The notes: generated from the letters alone by a model not told the origin. Numbered from the stretch's first letter, positions 11,039-23,479 are shown. The stretch is 64,000 nt of DNA from Hermatobates lingyangjiaoensis (GCA_026182355.1 JAPFBL010000308.1:1-64000); one strand, 5' to 3'. Made by a program: numbers and translations.

Positions 11039-11040
<2 letters not shown>
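10818..11040. mobile_element. PLE family A palindrome with two clean hammerhead motifs
   Basis: The arms meet near 10946. The left end includes the terminal hairpin; the right end stops at 'ggtttaatcatt' next to TA repeats (11041-11077). This is the cleanest family A pair for ribozyme inspection. Confidence 0.8.
10964..11006 (+). ncRNA. Hammerhead ribozyme-like motif, family A
   Basis: Stem I GACT/AGTC is perfect. The core is CTGACGA (10968-10974), followed by one extra A. Stem II is GACCG/CGGTT with loop CTTGTTA. GAA is followed by stem III AG/CT with loop AT, and a U then sits at the predicted cleavage position 11002. A reverse-strand partner occupies 10885-10927. PLEs are known to encode minimal hammerheads. 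Activity here is inferred. Confidence 0.65.
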
Positions 11041-11077
<37 letters not shown>

Positions 11078-11081
<4 letters not shown>

Positions 11082-13459
11082 TTATTTTAAGTGAGTGGGC
11101 AGGCGCATTTTTTTACAAAAAAATTATTACTATTTACTCCACTAAAAACAGCTTTCAAAATCAAGTAGGTTCAAAACAAACTAAGTTAAACTTATACCGG
11201 AGTCAAACAACACCATTTCAGCTCGGCTAAGTAATGAATAATGAGATAGTTAGGTATGACGTTACAGGAGATACAGACTTTATTGAATTTAATATTTAAC
11301 TAGTTAGCTCATAGGAGATAAAAACCAGTTAAATATTAAATTCAATGAATAATGAGATACCAAAATCTGAAAAGATGAGCATTCGAAAATATGTAAGTTT
11401 CTAGTTTGATACTGTATTCACAAGTAGTTAGAAGGAAAACAATTTTTTCGCCATTTGATAACCGAAAAGTAGGGTTTACACAAAAAAACCTAAATTTTAG
11501 AAAACCGGTTTTCGAATAGTAATTTTTCGAAGAATCCTGTATATTTTCTTCTCTAATACTAACTACTGTACTTTTTCATTACCAGTTGTATTTTTTTTTA
11601 TTTTTTTACTGCAATTATAGTTGAATATTCTTTTTAATTTTTTTTTTATTTTTAATTGAACATTTCAGGACCCCGCGAAATACTGAACCCACGAAAACTG
11701 AACCGCGAACTAGCGAGGGATTACTGTATTAACAATAAAAAAAAAAAATTACTTCACTTGGAAAATTTCAAAAATCCGTGTCATTATATACACAATCGGA
11801 AAACAGTCAAAATGACTTTCTTAATCTTGTGTTAATTTAACTATATGACAGTTTACTAATGTGCCTTTTGGAAAAAGTATTCCATCTCGCTATATGTCAT
11901 TTCTCGTCTTCAATAATTTACTTCTTATATACGAGTAACACGCCTTCACTGTGTATGACTTCCGAATCAGCTTATTGATGTATATACAAAAAAAGGAATG
12001 AATGTTTTTTTCCACTTCGTGCATCAATGGACACACACAGTGGATATTGATTGGTCGACTCAAAAAAAAAAGAAAAAAAAAAGGATATCCAACCACAAAC
12101 AAGACAAACACAAACCTAAAGACTTAACAAAAAACTTATACAATAATAATTGTAAAATTATTTTTAAAAAAATATTAATTATATTTTTCATCTTAAAAAT
12201 CAATTTTTTTAACATAATACTTAAACAATTAATTAACTGATTAAATACAATCATCGATGTTTTGATTATGTTCATATCAATTAGTTTGATTAGATTACAG
12301 CATTAAAAAATCTGGAGTGGTCTACACTCAACTTATCTAAATTTAAACCCATTACAAAACTCGTTGACAGTCAATTTAATGTTGGATTTATTTTAATGTA
12401 ACCATTTTTGAGACTAATTGTCATTCTGAGTAGAAAATTATTATAAAATATATAGTAAAGTATTTGAATTACTTCATTTATTTTAATGATTTTCTATTCA
12501 ATTTGTTTTTTTAATAACAGATAAGGACACAATTTATTTCTGTTATAGATAATTTTAAAAGAAATGGATCGTTGTTTTGTAAGAATCTGAAAATGTTTAC
12601 GAAATTACCGATTGATACTCTTCAAGTCACACAGAGAGAAAAACATCATTGAAAAATAGATTTAATGTACCTCGAAACTTGTAAATGCGCATAAAAATCT
12701 CAAACTACTTTTTGTTATCACTATACTTTAGTGAACAAATAACCATAATGACCAAGTGTATTCTAATAATCAAAAAATATATATTTTAAATAATATCGAT
12801 GAAATGCTATGATTGTAGATCATATCACATTTATAGCACTTACCTGACTTTACAAAATGATTTAAAGTTTTGCCTGTTGCACAGCCCGAAAGATGTTAAG
12901 CCATTACGAGGGTGGATATTGATAAAACAATGTATGTAGACTATAAACTCTATAATGCTCCAGAACAGGTAATAGGTAATTTTTTTGGAATTGTACAGAT
13001 CGTAAAAACGTTAGGTACGGTAGGCCAGAAACCAAACAAATATAAATAATAATAATAGATTTTAATTATTAAATAATATCAATTATTTATACAATTTAAC
13101 TATTACTTTCATCAATAATTGAAAAATATTTTAATTATTGTATTTATACAACATAAAAGTGGTATAGTATATGGTGTAATATCGGTATAAACAATAATAT
13201 TGGTAATAATTTTTTTTATGTCTAAAAACCAAATATAATTCTTTTATATAATTATTTTAAATAACGTATAATGGCAATGTAATGAATGTACACATGTATT
13301 TTTTACCTAATCATGTAATTGATTAATACAATCATTGATGTTTTGATTAACTTCACATCAATTAGTTTTATTAATAATTACTTTACTTTATTAATAATTA
13401 CTTTAGTTAACAAAATAGAAAACCTCTTAAATTCTAACTTACTGGAATCAGTTATTATG
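11078..13459. other. AT-rich sequence, mostly featureless
   Basis: Contents noted are a 20-bp perfect inverted repeat (11282-11301 / 11327-11346), a dispersed AT-rich repeat around 'caatcatcgatgttttgatt' at about 12248 that recurs at about 13328, and a short repeat 'ctggagtggtctacactc' at about 12311 that recurs at about 52194. No gene is recognised. Confidence 0.5.
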
Positions 13460-13479
13460 TCTTATTACTCATTGTAGAG

Positions 13480-13895
13480 GGAAGAGTGGTATTTTAAAAT
13501 TGTTAAAGCGCAGGAACGGACCAATGTCCAGATATAAACACGTAAAATAACAATCAATGATCAAACCACAAATGAAATGGGAAAACAAGAATAAGATCTT
13601 TCAACCGTAACAAGCGGTCTTCGTCAGAGTCAAAGAACGAACTGAAACACTAGATGCACGACACATCTGGTGAGTCCTGCGCTTTCACCATTTTAAAATA
13701 CCACTCTTCCCTCCCACACTTCTCAACCCCTCACGAGATATGTCGTGCATCTAGTGTTTCAGTGGGGTTTTTTGACTCTGACGAAGACCGCTTGTTACGG
13801 TTGAAAGATCTTAGTCTTGTTTTCCCATTTTCTTATTGTGGTGTGATCATTGATTGTTGTTTCACGTGTTTATGTGAAATCTTTTTATAAATAGA
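13480..13895. mobile_element. PLE family A head-to-head pair with longer UTR
   Basis: The left copy is reversed (hairpin end near 13535, hammerhead reverse near 13590-13635). The right copy begins in the UTR (accactcttccctcccac) and carries a forward hammerhead near 13770-13815 and the terminal hairpin near 13860-13880. Confidence 0.75.
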
Positions 13896-15454
13896 AATAC
13901 ATACTGTGCGCTATATTAAGGTGTCAATGATTATTTAGCTATTTATTGTTCTAATAATGAAAATTATTACATTATTTTATTATTATCTCATTATTTAACC
14001 GTGGTAAACAATTATAACAACACAATACAAAAAATATTAATGCGTCATATAAGAAAAAAAATTATAACATTTATTGTTATAGAGCTCTGTCTCTCTAATG
14101 TTGTAATTTCCTTACAAACGTCTCTGTGGGCTTTTTTTGTTAATAAGCAAAAAGCAAAAGAATTTAAAATATTAAGATAGAATTCCAGATAATCTCCGAG
14201 GGCCACACAAAAACACGTGCTGGGCCGCATGTGGCCCGCGGGCCGCCATGTTGCCTAAGCCTGTTCGAGAAAAATCATTTCAAATTTGTTGTAGCTAATA
14301 AAATTGATATAGTCACAATAAATCAAATGAAGCCATTAAGATTATCTATAAATTTGATAAGACTTTAACGGAGGAAACGGAGGACTTGATCTTACGTCTA
14401 CTAGATAGCTATATTAAAATAAAACCCGGACTCAATGATCGTCAACGAGTTTAATATTATGTTTACTTATAATAAAAATTGAGTGTTAGCCGCTCTAGAT
14501 TTTTATGAATGTAATAAATATATTTATTTTTTGAGATAATTTTCATAATATTAGTCTTTAAAGTTAGTTCTTTCTACCTAATATTAAAGTTGTTTGCTAG
14601 TAGTCTTCTGTTAGTAATAATGTTCATCTGCTGTTTATATGCAGTTTTACATTGTTAGTCTAAATTGTTCTTCCATTAAGTTAAATATTTTCAAAGAATG
14701 TTTAATTGGTTTCTGTTGTTTTTATCTTTCTGAAATATATTTATAAAGTGATAGTGAATACATTTTTATAAATATTGTTTTTGCCATTTTAATAATCTCC
14801 AATTAAAGTTCACAGCTCTTCCATTATACAGCCAGATAGATTAAAAAATATGGAAATGCCTTTTGCTTACGAGTATATATTATGATCCAAAAGCGCTTTT
14901 GAGTGATATTTGAAGCCAAGAAAATAGATTTGTCCAAATTTTTTGAAGAATACGTTGTTGCTAATTTTTGAAACATTTTACAGTATTAAAAAATTATTAA
15001 ACTTGTTTAGTGTCATTTGTGTTTCAAACAGTGCAAGTCATAGCAGTGTGACATTATAATAGAATATATATCACTTTTTTCCTTGTAATTTTAAATTAAA
15101 TTCGTTAAAATATCTCATAATATCATTCATTCTTCAGTAATAGAAGCGTGAGCTTTTTTTTTCAGATTTTATAAAAAAAATTTGATTATTTCTGTTAAGT
15201 TTATGGCATGTCGATGAAACCTTTCCCTTGCTGATCAATTAACTGTTGAATGATATGATGTATATGTTCAGAATAAATCTCTATTAAAACTTTACGAAAT
15301 CTGCGATGATTAAATCAACGACTGCAGTATTTTTCCCACAAATAGCCTGCTGGTGAATAATCTAGTTTGAATTACGAAAACTTTCGAACATGTAGCTTCT
15401 TCACTAACATTTGTCCTATTAGCCTTTCCGTGTTCCTCATATGTTCATATCATC
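13896..15454. other. AT-rich sequence with a hAT end fragment
   Basis: Only the GC-rich hAT-like fragment at 14180-14262 is recognised. Confidence 0.55.
14180..14262. mobile_element. hAT-like terminal fragment
   Basis: The stretch 'gggccgcatgtggcccgcgg' followed by 'gccgccatgttgcc' and ending near 'aagcctg' resembles the GC-rich subterminal region of hAT elements, which begin CAGNNNT and continue with GGCCCGC-type blocks. No partner end was found. Confidence 0.45.
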
Positions 15455-15961
15455 ATCGCATTTACCTGATTCCTTTACAAATATTATCGCATTTACCTGA
15501 TTCCTTTACAAATATTAACGTATTTACCTGATTCCTTTACAAATATTATCGTATTTACCTGATTCCTTTACAAATATTATCGTATTTACCTGATTCCTTT
15601 ACAAATATTATCGTATTTACCTGATTCCTTTACAAATATTATCGCATTTACCTGATTCCTTTACAAATATTATTGTATTTACCTGATTCCTTTACAAATA
15701 TTATCGTATTTACCTGATTAGTTTACAAATATTATCGCATTTACCTGATTCCTTTACAAATAATATCGTATTTACCTGATTCCTTTACATATATTATCGT
15801 ATTTACCTGATTCCTTTACAAATATTATCGTATTTAACTGATTCCTTTACAAATATTATCGTATTTACCTGATTCCTTTACAAGTATTATCGCATTTACC
15901 TGATTCCTTTACAAATATTATCGTATTTACCTGATTCCTTTACAAATATTATCGTATTTAC
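15455..15961. repeat. 31-bp tandem array, about 16 copies
   Basis: The unit is approximately cgtatttacctgattccttt plus acaaatattat. Copies are nearly identical, differing mainly at the C/T of 'atcg(c/t)a'. There are no spacers, so it is not CRISPR-like. Confidence 0.97.
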
Positions 15962-16392
15962 GTTTTCTCTCAGCTTCTTTAAAAAAAAATATCTTTGACT
16001 GTAATTATCCCTCCTGTGAATAAGGTATATAAACAGAATGAGATATCGCAAAATGCTGTAATCAGACAATAGCATTATGCCACTCAAACAATACAGTTGT
16101 TTGTATTGGAGAAGAGAAAAAAACATTGAAACATTGAAAGCGGAAAGCATGAGATATCTTAATTGTGTAAAGAAGTTGGTATTTGGTCGGTATTTAGAGG
16201 GGATTTAAAAGTCTAAGCGTAATGAGACGGTTTTCTTACTTAACTATCCGGCTGGTGTGTAATTAGATTTATTCTTGTTTTCTTTTTTCCCTGTTGTTAA
16301 CAATATATATTCATGGATCGAGTTAAAATACTTTTGTGCCAGATTCAGTCCTCAGCGCGTAGTTTTCCACCACGAAGTATATTTCTATTAAT
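15962..16392. other. AT-rich sequence without recognised features
   Basis: Nothing is recognised apart from the target duplication of the following SINE. Confidence 0.55.
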
Positions 16393-16405
16393 TACTATAA
16401 AATAC

Positions 16406-16724
16406 GGGGGCCAGGCTAGCTCAGTGGTTACGTGCTCACCTCTGAACTGATAGGACCGGGGTTCAATCCTCACCTGGCCCTCGATTTATTCACGCGGGAG
16501 GTGAATAAATCTGAGCACGTTGTCCCTCGGAGAAGAACGTTAAACCGTCGGTCCCGAGCCTGTACAATGTCAGGTACTCGTTAAAGATCCCTACTCTAAA
16601 TACATTTGAGTTAGGCAAAATTTAGGATTCCCAGTGTAGAATCAATCTTCATTGTGTGGTATCACAAAGGGCTAATGCTTTGCCTACGTGTGTTCCCTTG
16701 TGGGACTGCCACTGCAACCTAACC
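16406..16724 (+). mobile_element. tRNA-derived SINE, copy 2, full length
   Basis: The head contains an A box (TAGCTCAGTGG) and a B box (GGTTCAATCCT), the pol III promoter elements inherited from a tRNA. The conserved body follows and the tail has two AACCT units. A perfect 13-bp target duplication tactataaaatac flanks it (16393-16405 and 16725-16737). Confidence 0.95.
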
Positions 16725-16737
16725 TACTATAAAATAC

Positions 16738-17611
16738 CTAGTTCAATCTTCGAATAGTATTGACCTTTTCGAGTCAATTATTATAAATTTAACTGCCTGG
16801 TTTAAGTTGTAAAAGTTTAAAACTAATATTATAATGTTTGTTATTATGGTATTGCGAGTGCATGTGTTAGTTGGTGATAAAGCTTTCAGTTGATGGAGAC
16901 GTGATTACTTTGCATTTGCTTGGCAATTGGTGGAGTCGTATTAACTGGACTGTGGAGTGACGCAGGCTTTCATTGTTAATAGCCTATTAAATGTAATGTA
17001 CTCCCAATTAGAAGCCAATGTCCGACTGTCTACAAGCAATGCTGTTCCATTACCAGTATACATAGACAATTGCTGACATATCTCATACCAGAGGTGAATC
17101 AAATTTCCCTGTGCTATTCAGTAGCATGTATGTGCTATTTAGTAGCATGTATGCAAGTACCATAGAATATTTTACGTATTGAAAACCAGAAATAACTAAT
17201 TAACTAATCTAACTCAAAAATATTTTGTATTAGCCACAAATCTGAAGACAGGATAGTAATTTTTTATAACATAATTTTACTGTCTCAGTCATGGTAAATA
17301 AAGAATAAAATTCCTTCTATCAATATATCAATGGCATGTGATCTTCCTATATATCTATCTCATAAATAGAGATACTCTAAATCCTTAAGTTAAGGATTAC
17401 TTCCTTAAGTTAAAACTTTGTATAAAATATACCACTTTAATCAGAGACGATGAAAACATAATGTATATGGCTTCAATTTAATTAAAATTGAAAGAATTTC
17501 AATTTTCATTATCATCCACCTTGATCTGCTGTAACACTTAATTCGCAATTTTCCGAGCCTAGTGTTTAATATATATGGTTAAATTTTCAACAAAATTTAG
17601 TAAGTTTTGTT
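16738..17611. other. AT-rich sequence without recognised features
   Basis: No supported gene or repeat. Confidence 0.55.
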
Positions 17612-17654
17612 TAAACCTCTCTCTCTCACACTCTCTCACTCTCTCTCTCTCCTC

Positions 17655-17693
<39 letters not shown>
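17612..17693. repeat. (CT)n microsatellite
   Basis: A CT-dinucleotide run with a few CACT interruptions. Confidence 0.95.
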
Positions 17694-17696
<3 letters not shown>

Positions 17697-18724
17697 TTTT
17701 ATATCTCTGTAAAATGATGTACCTATCTGATACGTACACAGCTGAACAGCAGCTCTGTTAGTACTTAACTAATTTGTATCTTTGCTGAAACTAAAATATA
17801 TTATCATCATAATAAATGATGAAAAAATATTTTTGTCTGTAAAAAAAAAAAATCTGTATGTGTTTCCTCTTGATTTTTTGTCAGATAGACTGCTGACTTC
17901 TCAATGACTAGGGATCCAGTAAGTTTTAGAGACCTAAATCAAACTTGTAAACTAAAGTTTCTACTTTGTTATTGTAGAACAAAAAAACTCGTTCATACGT
18001 ATAGGTAAGAATTAAAGAATAAATATTTGGAATTATAATCTTTTAGTAAAATAATTTGGTATGCCCATAATGTTGATATTCACCATGATTTGAAAATGGA
18101 ATCCATAGATAGTTACATCACTCGACTTACTACCAATGAAGACAACAAACTACCTACTCATCTGAACCTCCTTGTACAAGCTCTCAATTCTGGCACTGAC
18201 CTTCTTCAACCTCACTGAATAATTACTTCATCCACTGACTATCTGACTACCTTTCCAACTAATGACTAAAAACATTGAAAACCATGACTAACAAGACCAT
18301 ATGACAGCGAATACGACATCATTACTGTACAGACGTACTTGATATCAGATACGCATTACTGAAATTCCAAGTTACAGTAGCACAGTAATCAAGCAGTAGA
18401 AGGCCTCTGGTCTGGAACTGCTAGTTACGACGTGCACTATAGTGCGCGGATATATTCGTTAGTCGTTGAAATAATTATGCCACATATATTAAATATACAT
18501 TAATGAATGACTCCGTACGATTTGACTTTGTAATTATCATGATTATTAATAGTATTCTATGCATTATTGTTATTACCATTTAGTGTTATTAGTTTATTGT
18601 GGAATAATTATTCTATAGTTTACTACTAGTAGCAATCTATTAGATATAGATTTGTTACTATAATTTATTAATAGACGAAGGAGAAAAGCCTGATGGATAG
18701 TTCCTAGTCCTCTGTGTACGGCTA
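17694..18724. other. AT-rich sequence with a small coding-like patch
   Basis: The 18096-18218 frame is the only notable content. The stretch around it to about 18330 is also less AT-rich. Confidence 0.45.
18096..18218 (+). other. Short open frame with coding-like composition
   Basis: ATG to TGA gives 40 residues beginning MESIDSYITRLTTNEDNK and ending LNSGTDLLQPH. It is richer in G+C than its neighbours, but it is short, has no recognisable domain and no obvious splice context. It is probably a fragment of an old element or a chance frame. Confidence 0.15.
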
Positions 18725-18739
18725 CTTCATTATTGTGTA

Positions 18740-19061
18740 GGTTAGGTGAGGTTGCAGTGGCAGTCTCACAAGGGAACACACTTAGGCCGAGCATTGGCCC
18801 TTTGTGATACTACACAATGAAGATTGATTCTACAGTGGGAGTCCTAAATTTTGCCAAACTCAAGTATATTTAGAGTAAGGATCTTTAACGAGTACCAGAC
18901 ATCGTACAGGCTCGGGACCGACAGTTTAATGTCCTTCTCCGAGGGACGACGTGCTCAGATTTATTCACCTCCCGCGTGAATAAATCGAGGGCCAGGTGGG
19001 GATCGAACCCCGGTCCTATCAGTTCAGAGGCGAGCACGTAACCACTGAGCTAGCCTGACCC
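18740..19061 (-). mobile_element. tRNA-derived SINE, copy 3, full length
   Basis: The reversed order is tail (AACCT)n at the left, then body, B box and A box at the right. A perfect 15-bp target duplication cttcattattgtgta flanks it (18725-18739 and 19062-19076). Confidence 0.95.
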
Positions 19062-19142
19062 CTTCATTATTGTGTAACTTGAGTGATACCCTCATTAAAG
19101 CTGTATTCATTCTTTGATGATTTCATTATACTTTATGTTGCA

Positions 19143-19587
19143 GTTGAGCGGAGCAGTTTTGGAGTGGGGCCCATGCACTGCGAAGCCAGCGGGAAAAGAC
19201 CCCGTAACAGGTCCCGGGCCGGACTTTGACTACCGCACCTGGGCACGAACAGTCTCCCCAGCAACCCAAGTCAACCTAGCACGCCACCTTGACCTATCCC
19301 TAGGCCTTCTGGCGCGCATCTTTGCCGACTCAGCACCTCCACCCAATCACAGCTCCTACTTCCAAACTATCCAGTTTCTACGCACCCTTCGCGATGACAC
19401 CGGCAACGTCCCACCCAATGCCCTTGCTCTCATCGAACTGATCGACTTCCTGACGAAGGAAGATGGCAGCGAGAAGGCTGACTATCAGGAATGCCCTTCA
19501 CAGGCAAATAACTTGGGTGACAAAAATGACGACAACCCTGGGAATAACGAAGGCGACTCAAAATCGGACAAAAAGGAGGACGCTTAA
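19143..19587 (+). CDS. GC-rich open frame, possible terminal exon of an unrecognised gene
   Basis: An open frame runs from an acceptor-like 'ttatgttgcag' (ending 19142) to a TAA at 19585-19587, giving about 147 residues. It is read through from an upstream in-frame ATG at 19114, which I consider incidental. The composition is far richer in G+C than the surroundings and looks coding. The protein starts LSGAVLEWGPCTAKPAG, has a leucine-rich middle (NLARHLDLSLGLLARIFAD) and ends in an acidic, Asn/Lys/Asp-rich tail. I see no signal peptide, transmembrane segment or known motif. No AATAAA follows closely. A minus-strand SINE ends 66 bp upstream and a PLE relic begins about 100 bp downstream. It could be a last exon, a retrocopy, or a captured viral or transposon frame. 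The function is unknown. Confidence 0.5.
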
Positions 19588-19689
19588 CAACTTAAAAGCC
19601 AACAGAAAAAAATACAGTTTTCAAAGAAATTAAACATTAATATTTCGATATATTGTGTATTAGCCTGAGTCAAGTATCATTAGTTGTGC

Positions 19690-19900
19690 AATCCATAATT
19701 ATGTGGTATTTACTCATTCTGAGGTAAAACAGATAAACAAACAAAAGTCTTCCACACAAATCAAGTTTTATTCAACAACAACACGCGTTTCAAACACTTT
19801 GTGTTCATCATCAGGAAGACACCAATGATGTGGTACTGAAGGGTTGGTCCAGTGAAAAACAACTTCTGTGGAGACTTTTGTTTGTTTCTTAGTTATATTG
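19690..19900 (-). mobile_element. PLE-like relic, family K
   Basis: Read on the minus strand, it contains CTGATGA, stem II GAACAC/GTGTTT with loop AAA, GAAACGCG, then 'gttgaataaaacttg' and 'cagaatgagtaaataccac'. The upstream part 'ctggaccaacccttcag' matches 2740 and 20215. Confidence 0.55.
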
Positions 19901-20129
19901 TAAAATATTTTAATCTATCATTATATTACTCGATCAGTGCATCTAAATCTGTTTCGCATCTTTCACCAGACTCAACAGTGTCCTCATTGCCTTCGTTTAT
20001 TACATTTCTTAACTCAGTAAAATTATTTTATTAAATCTTAAACTTTTCAAGTAATGATTAACAAATAGAGGCTTCTTCTGAAATTCTGAAATGCCAGAAT
20101 TTTTTTTCTTTATTACGATAATAACGTAT

Positions 20130-20290
20130 AACGTTGATTATTCAACAACAATAACAACGCGTTTCGAACACTTTGTGTTCATTATCAGGAAGAGACACCA
20201 AGGATGTGGTGCTGAAGGGTTGGTCCAATGAAAACGAGACTTTATTTTTCCATTTTACCTCGGAATGAGTCAAGTATATATTTTAGAATA
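20130..20290 (-). mobile_element. PLE-like relic, family K, second piece
   Basis: It repeats 'gcgtttcgaacactttgtgt', 'gaagggttggtccaatgaaa' and 'ttttacctcggaatgagt' from the neighbouring relic about 270 bp away. Confidence 0.5.
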
Positions 20291-21606
20291 TAATTCGTAT
20301 TTGAAATATTGAAGCGGACCCCCGACACGGCTAAATAACTCAGTCTTAATGGCTACCTATTGCACGAAATACTTTTGGCAGTAAGTATTTTTTTTAATTT
20401 TCTGTAAATTTGATGATATCCCCACTTCAAAGCTTCTCAGGGAGGTTTTATTCAGTTGTTAGATGATCCAAATCTTTCCAGTGTTAATTTAATCAGTTCA
20501 TATTTCAGAGTGCTTTCTTTTCAATTTACTTAGTTTTTTTTTTTCAATTCATCGATTACATTTTTCAATTTTATTTCACGTACTTTTATTACGTTTTACT
20601 AATTCAATATTAATATGTATTTCAATATTTACTATTCCAATAAAAATTAAAACCAAAGTAAAACATAAAAAATGTGATCAGATCATTCAATACAATCATT
20701 CAATTATTTATCAATTCAATTATCAAGTAAGTGGTCCTCATCAAAATGTACTCGTATGGTATGAAATATACTCATATAATATAATATATATTCATATATA
20801 TATATTAATAATAATATATATATTACATATGAAGTACATAATTATATCAGTTACTGATATATAATATTATATATATCATCTACTGAATATATAATAAACT
20901 TACTTTACTTTACTGAATATAATCTATGTACTTCATATGTACATATAAAGTTTCATAAATTGAAATCATGTGAATATGGCCAAAATGATATATAATTTTG
21001 TAAGGAGTTTAATGTAATTTGTTTGAACCTCTAAAATATATATATAAGGGAGATAAAGGGGAAAGAGCAAATCTATCCGTAAAGTATATTGATACAAATA
21101 CATTGTTGTGCGTATTATATTAATTTAATAAAAGTAAAAAGCCAGTAAAATTGGCATTCTGATGAAATTTATTAATAAACCAAATCGGGACAAGCAAGAA
21201 CAAAATTATTCAACAATAAAAAATAAATCTGTAATCCTGAATGTCAATAATAGAATTAAATCAGTTACATGGTGTTTGTAATAAACTTTTTAGTTCGCAC
21301 TTGTTTAAAAACAATATAGATTTATTAAATATGAAGAAGTAGATTAAAGCAACTCTCTGGTGGCGGTAATAAGCAAGTTGAAATGGCGACGTGAGATAAG
21401 TATTTGCTAACTTTTATTGACTTGTGACAAAAGCAATATGTTACCTGTTTTTGTAAAGTTTGTACAGCTGGAATGATTTATAAAGGGTCTACTGGGGAAG
21501 TTTCACCACAAAGTCATTTCCCATGATATAGAGCATAGAAGTATTGGCAATTGCCTCGGCAATATAACGTAACTCATGCCCAATGTATATCTATCTAACT
21601 ATCTAT
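20291..21606. other. AT-rich sequence without recognised features
   Basis: There are local AT-rich imperfect repeats around 20760-20950. No gene was found. Confidence 0.55.
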
Positions 21607-21917
21607 AAATATATATATATATATATATATTATATATTCAATATAGACAAAGAAACATCGAGAAATCAAAAGAACACACTTACAGTATCTAATTTTCGGT
21701 TTGAACCGTCTTCAGGAGAGATAAGAGAGGGAAACCAAGCCCACTGGTTCAGAGACGGTTGGAGACTCCAGAGGTTCACCTCAAGTTTATTGTGTATGTT
21801 AATGTCTTTCGCTAACCTTCTTTGGAAGCCACCAGAGTCTCACCGCAAAGTGATAAGAAAACTAGAGAGTGTCAACAAGAAATTTTTATATATACATTAT
21901 ATATATATATTGTTTTA
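21607..21917. mobile_element. Chimeric PLE fragment: family B (-) joined to an N-terminal coding segment (+)
   Basis: The left part (about 21640-21775) is reversed family B with a hammerhead-like motif. The right part encodes MSFANLLWKPPESHRKVIRK and LESVNKK, homologous to the segment at 25785-25880. TA repeats lie on both sides. The junction near 21775 joins two different families, probably by template switching. Confidence 0.6.
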
Positions 21918-22084
21918 ATTTATTTTATTTATTTATTTATTTTTCCTATAAGTTGCTATTAGCTTTTAATTTTATTTTAGTTAAAATTTTTTCATTCATT
22001 TAATATTTTATTTGGCTTTTATCTCTTTATCTTTCTTGTCTACCTTTCCTCCGAAAGTTGAATACACTGTTTGAGTGCTTCGGT

Positions 22085-22215
22085 TCGAACACCAAGCCAG
22101 TCGTTATCAGCCTTTGAAGCGATTCAGATCTATTCCTGACGACGAGGACATCGAAATATAGTAGTGAGTTCAGTGATTTCTTTTCTGTGTGTTCTTTTGA
22201 AAATTCTATATATAT
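22085..22215 (+). mobile_element. PLE family D-related 3' end
   Basis: Near-identical to 8109-8250, with the hammerhead-like 'cctgacgacgaggacatcg' core. TA repeats follow at the right. Confidence 0.65.
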
Positions 22216-22445
22216 ATAAATGTTTCACGATGAATCACAAACACAGATCTAAGGAACAAACCACTTACTGTCTCTAATTTTTGGTTGAACCGTCATCAGG
22301 AGAGTTGAGAAAGGGACACTAAGCGCACTTGTGAAGCGACGGTTGGAGACCCGACAAGTAAGACTGTAAGTGTGTTCGTTCCTTAGTTCTGTGTTTGTGA
22401 TTCGTCCTGAAACGTTTTTTGCTCTTTTTTTTCCTGTTTACAATA
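22216..22445. mobile_element. PLE family B palindrome
   Basis: The left arm is reversed (tttcacgatgaatcac ... accgtcatcaggagag). The right arm runs to 'tgattcgtcctgaaacg' and then an extra 40-nt extension to the TA repeat. The extension is only on the right. Confidence 0.65.
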
Positions 22446-22458
22446 TTATATATATATA

Positions 22459-22802
22459 TTTGTAAATTTGAGGAGCAATCCTTCTTTTATATATGTTTTG
22501 TTAAACGACCTTAGTAATCTGGCATAAATAAATTTCATTGTCCATCTTTCAAGTTTTCTCACCTTTGTTTTAAATCTTTCTGGTACTAAATACACTAGTT
22601 CTCCAAATGCTTTATTGTTTATAACTGACATGTTTCGTTCTCCTTGACCATCTTCAGAGTTAATCAAGTTTATAATATAAATATGTAATACTTCATTTAG
22701 AGAACTAATGTATATAGCACCAGAAAGATTTAAAACAAAGGTGAGAAAACTTGAAAGATGGACAATGAAATTTATTCATGCCACAATACAATGATCGTTT
22801 AA
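22459..22802. mobile_element. PLE family H palindrome with N-terminal coding remnant
   Basis: The minus strand encodes FGELVYLVPERFKTKVRKLE and ends KEGLLLKFTNI at the TA repeat. The plus-strand arm (22700-22802) repeats the segment but stops at 'caaaacat', before the extension. A reverse hammerhead motif lies at 22623-22661: stem I AACT/AGTT, stem II GGTC/GAAC-like, stem III AC/GT. Confidence 0.7.
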
Positions 22803-22830
22803 CAAAACATTATATATATATATATATATA

Positions 22831-23479
22831 AATATTTATATTATATATTATATATATTAAAATTACATACGACGCAATAGAGAATGAAACACGTACTATG
22901 ATCCATGTTTCAAATAACAATTTTTCATCATTAAATTACCAGAAAGAAAAGTCATATCATTAACGCGTTTTTTCAGAGCTTTCATAATAGACATACGTGG
23001 CTCTATAATGAAGGAGACGTCATTAAAAGAAGTGAAATAAATTAAAAAAGCTCTAAGCGTTTCGAGAGCTACATCATTCTTCGCCGTCTAATAGAATAAG
23101 ACTAAAATGTTCAGGATTCCGTCAGTCTTTCAGATTCAAATCAAAGTAAACTCTTTCATCTTTGTTAATTTATTTTTTTTAAAAAAAATATTTGTAAGTT
23201 AAAAACTATTGGTGCACATTACAACATTATAGACTGATTATTTACAATACACTGTGACATCCATAAAGTACACCAAATTGTCTCACATTTATATTTGTTT
23301 CTGTTGTAATGTAAAACAATATTATTCTATTTTAAAATATTTTATCATCTATGAAAAAGATTTAATATAAAATTAAAACAATAAAATTGAGAAATGATTC
23401 AAACCTGAAAGACTGACCAAACCTGTTTAATTGAGTCCAAATATATATAGTTCAAAGTTTTCTATGTATATTCTGCATA
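22831..23479. other. AT-rich sequence without recognised features
   Basis: No gene or repeat is recognised between the flanking TA runs. Confidence 0.5.

Noticed and set aside
15455..15961. CRISPR array
   Set aside because: The copies are directly adjacent with no unique spacers, and the DNA is eukaryotic.
16406..16480. Functional tRNA gene
   Set aside because: The A and B boxes are present, but the cloverleaf is degraded and the segment is the head of a repeated SINE with target duplications.
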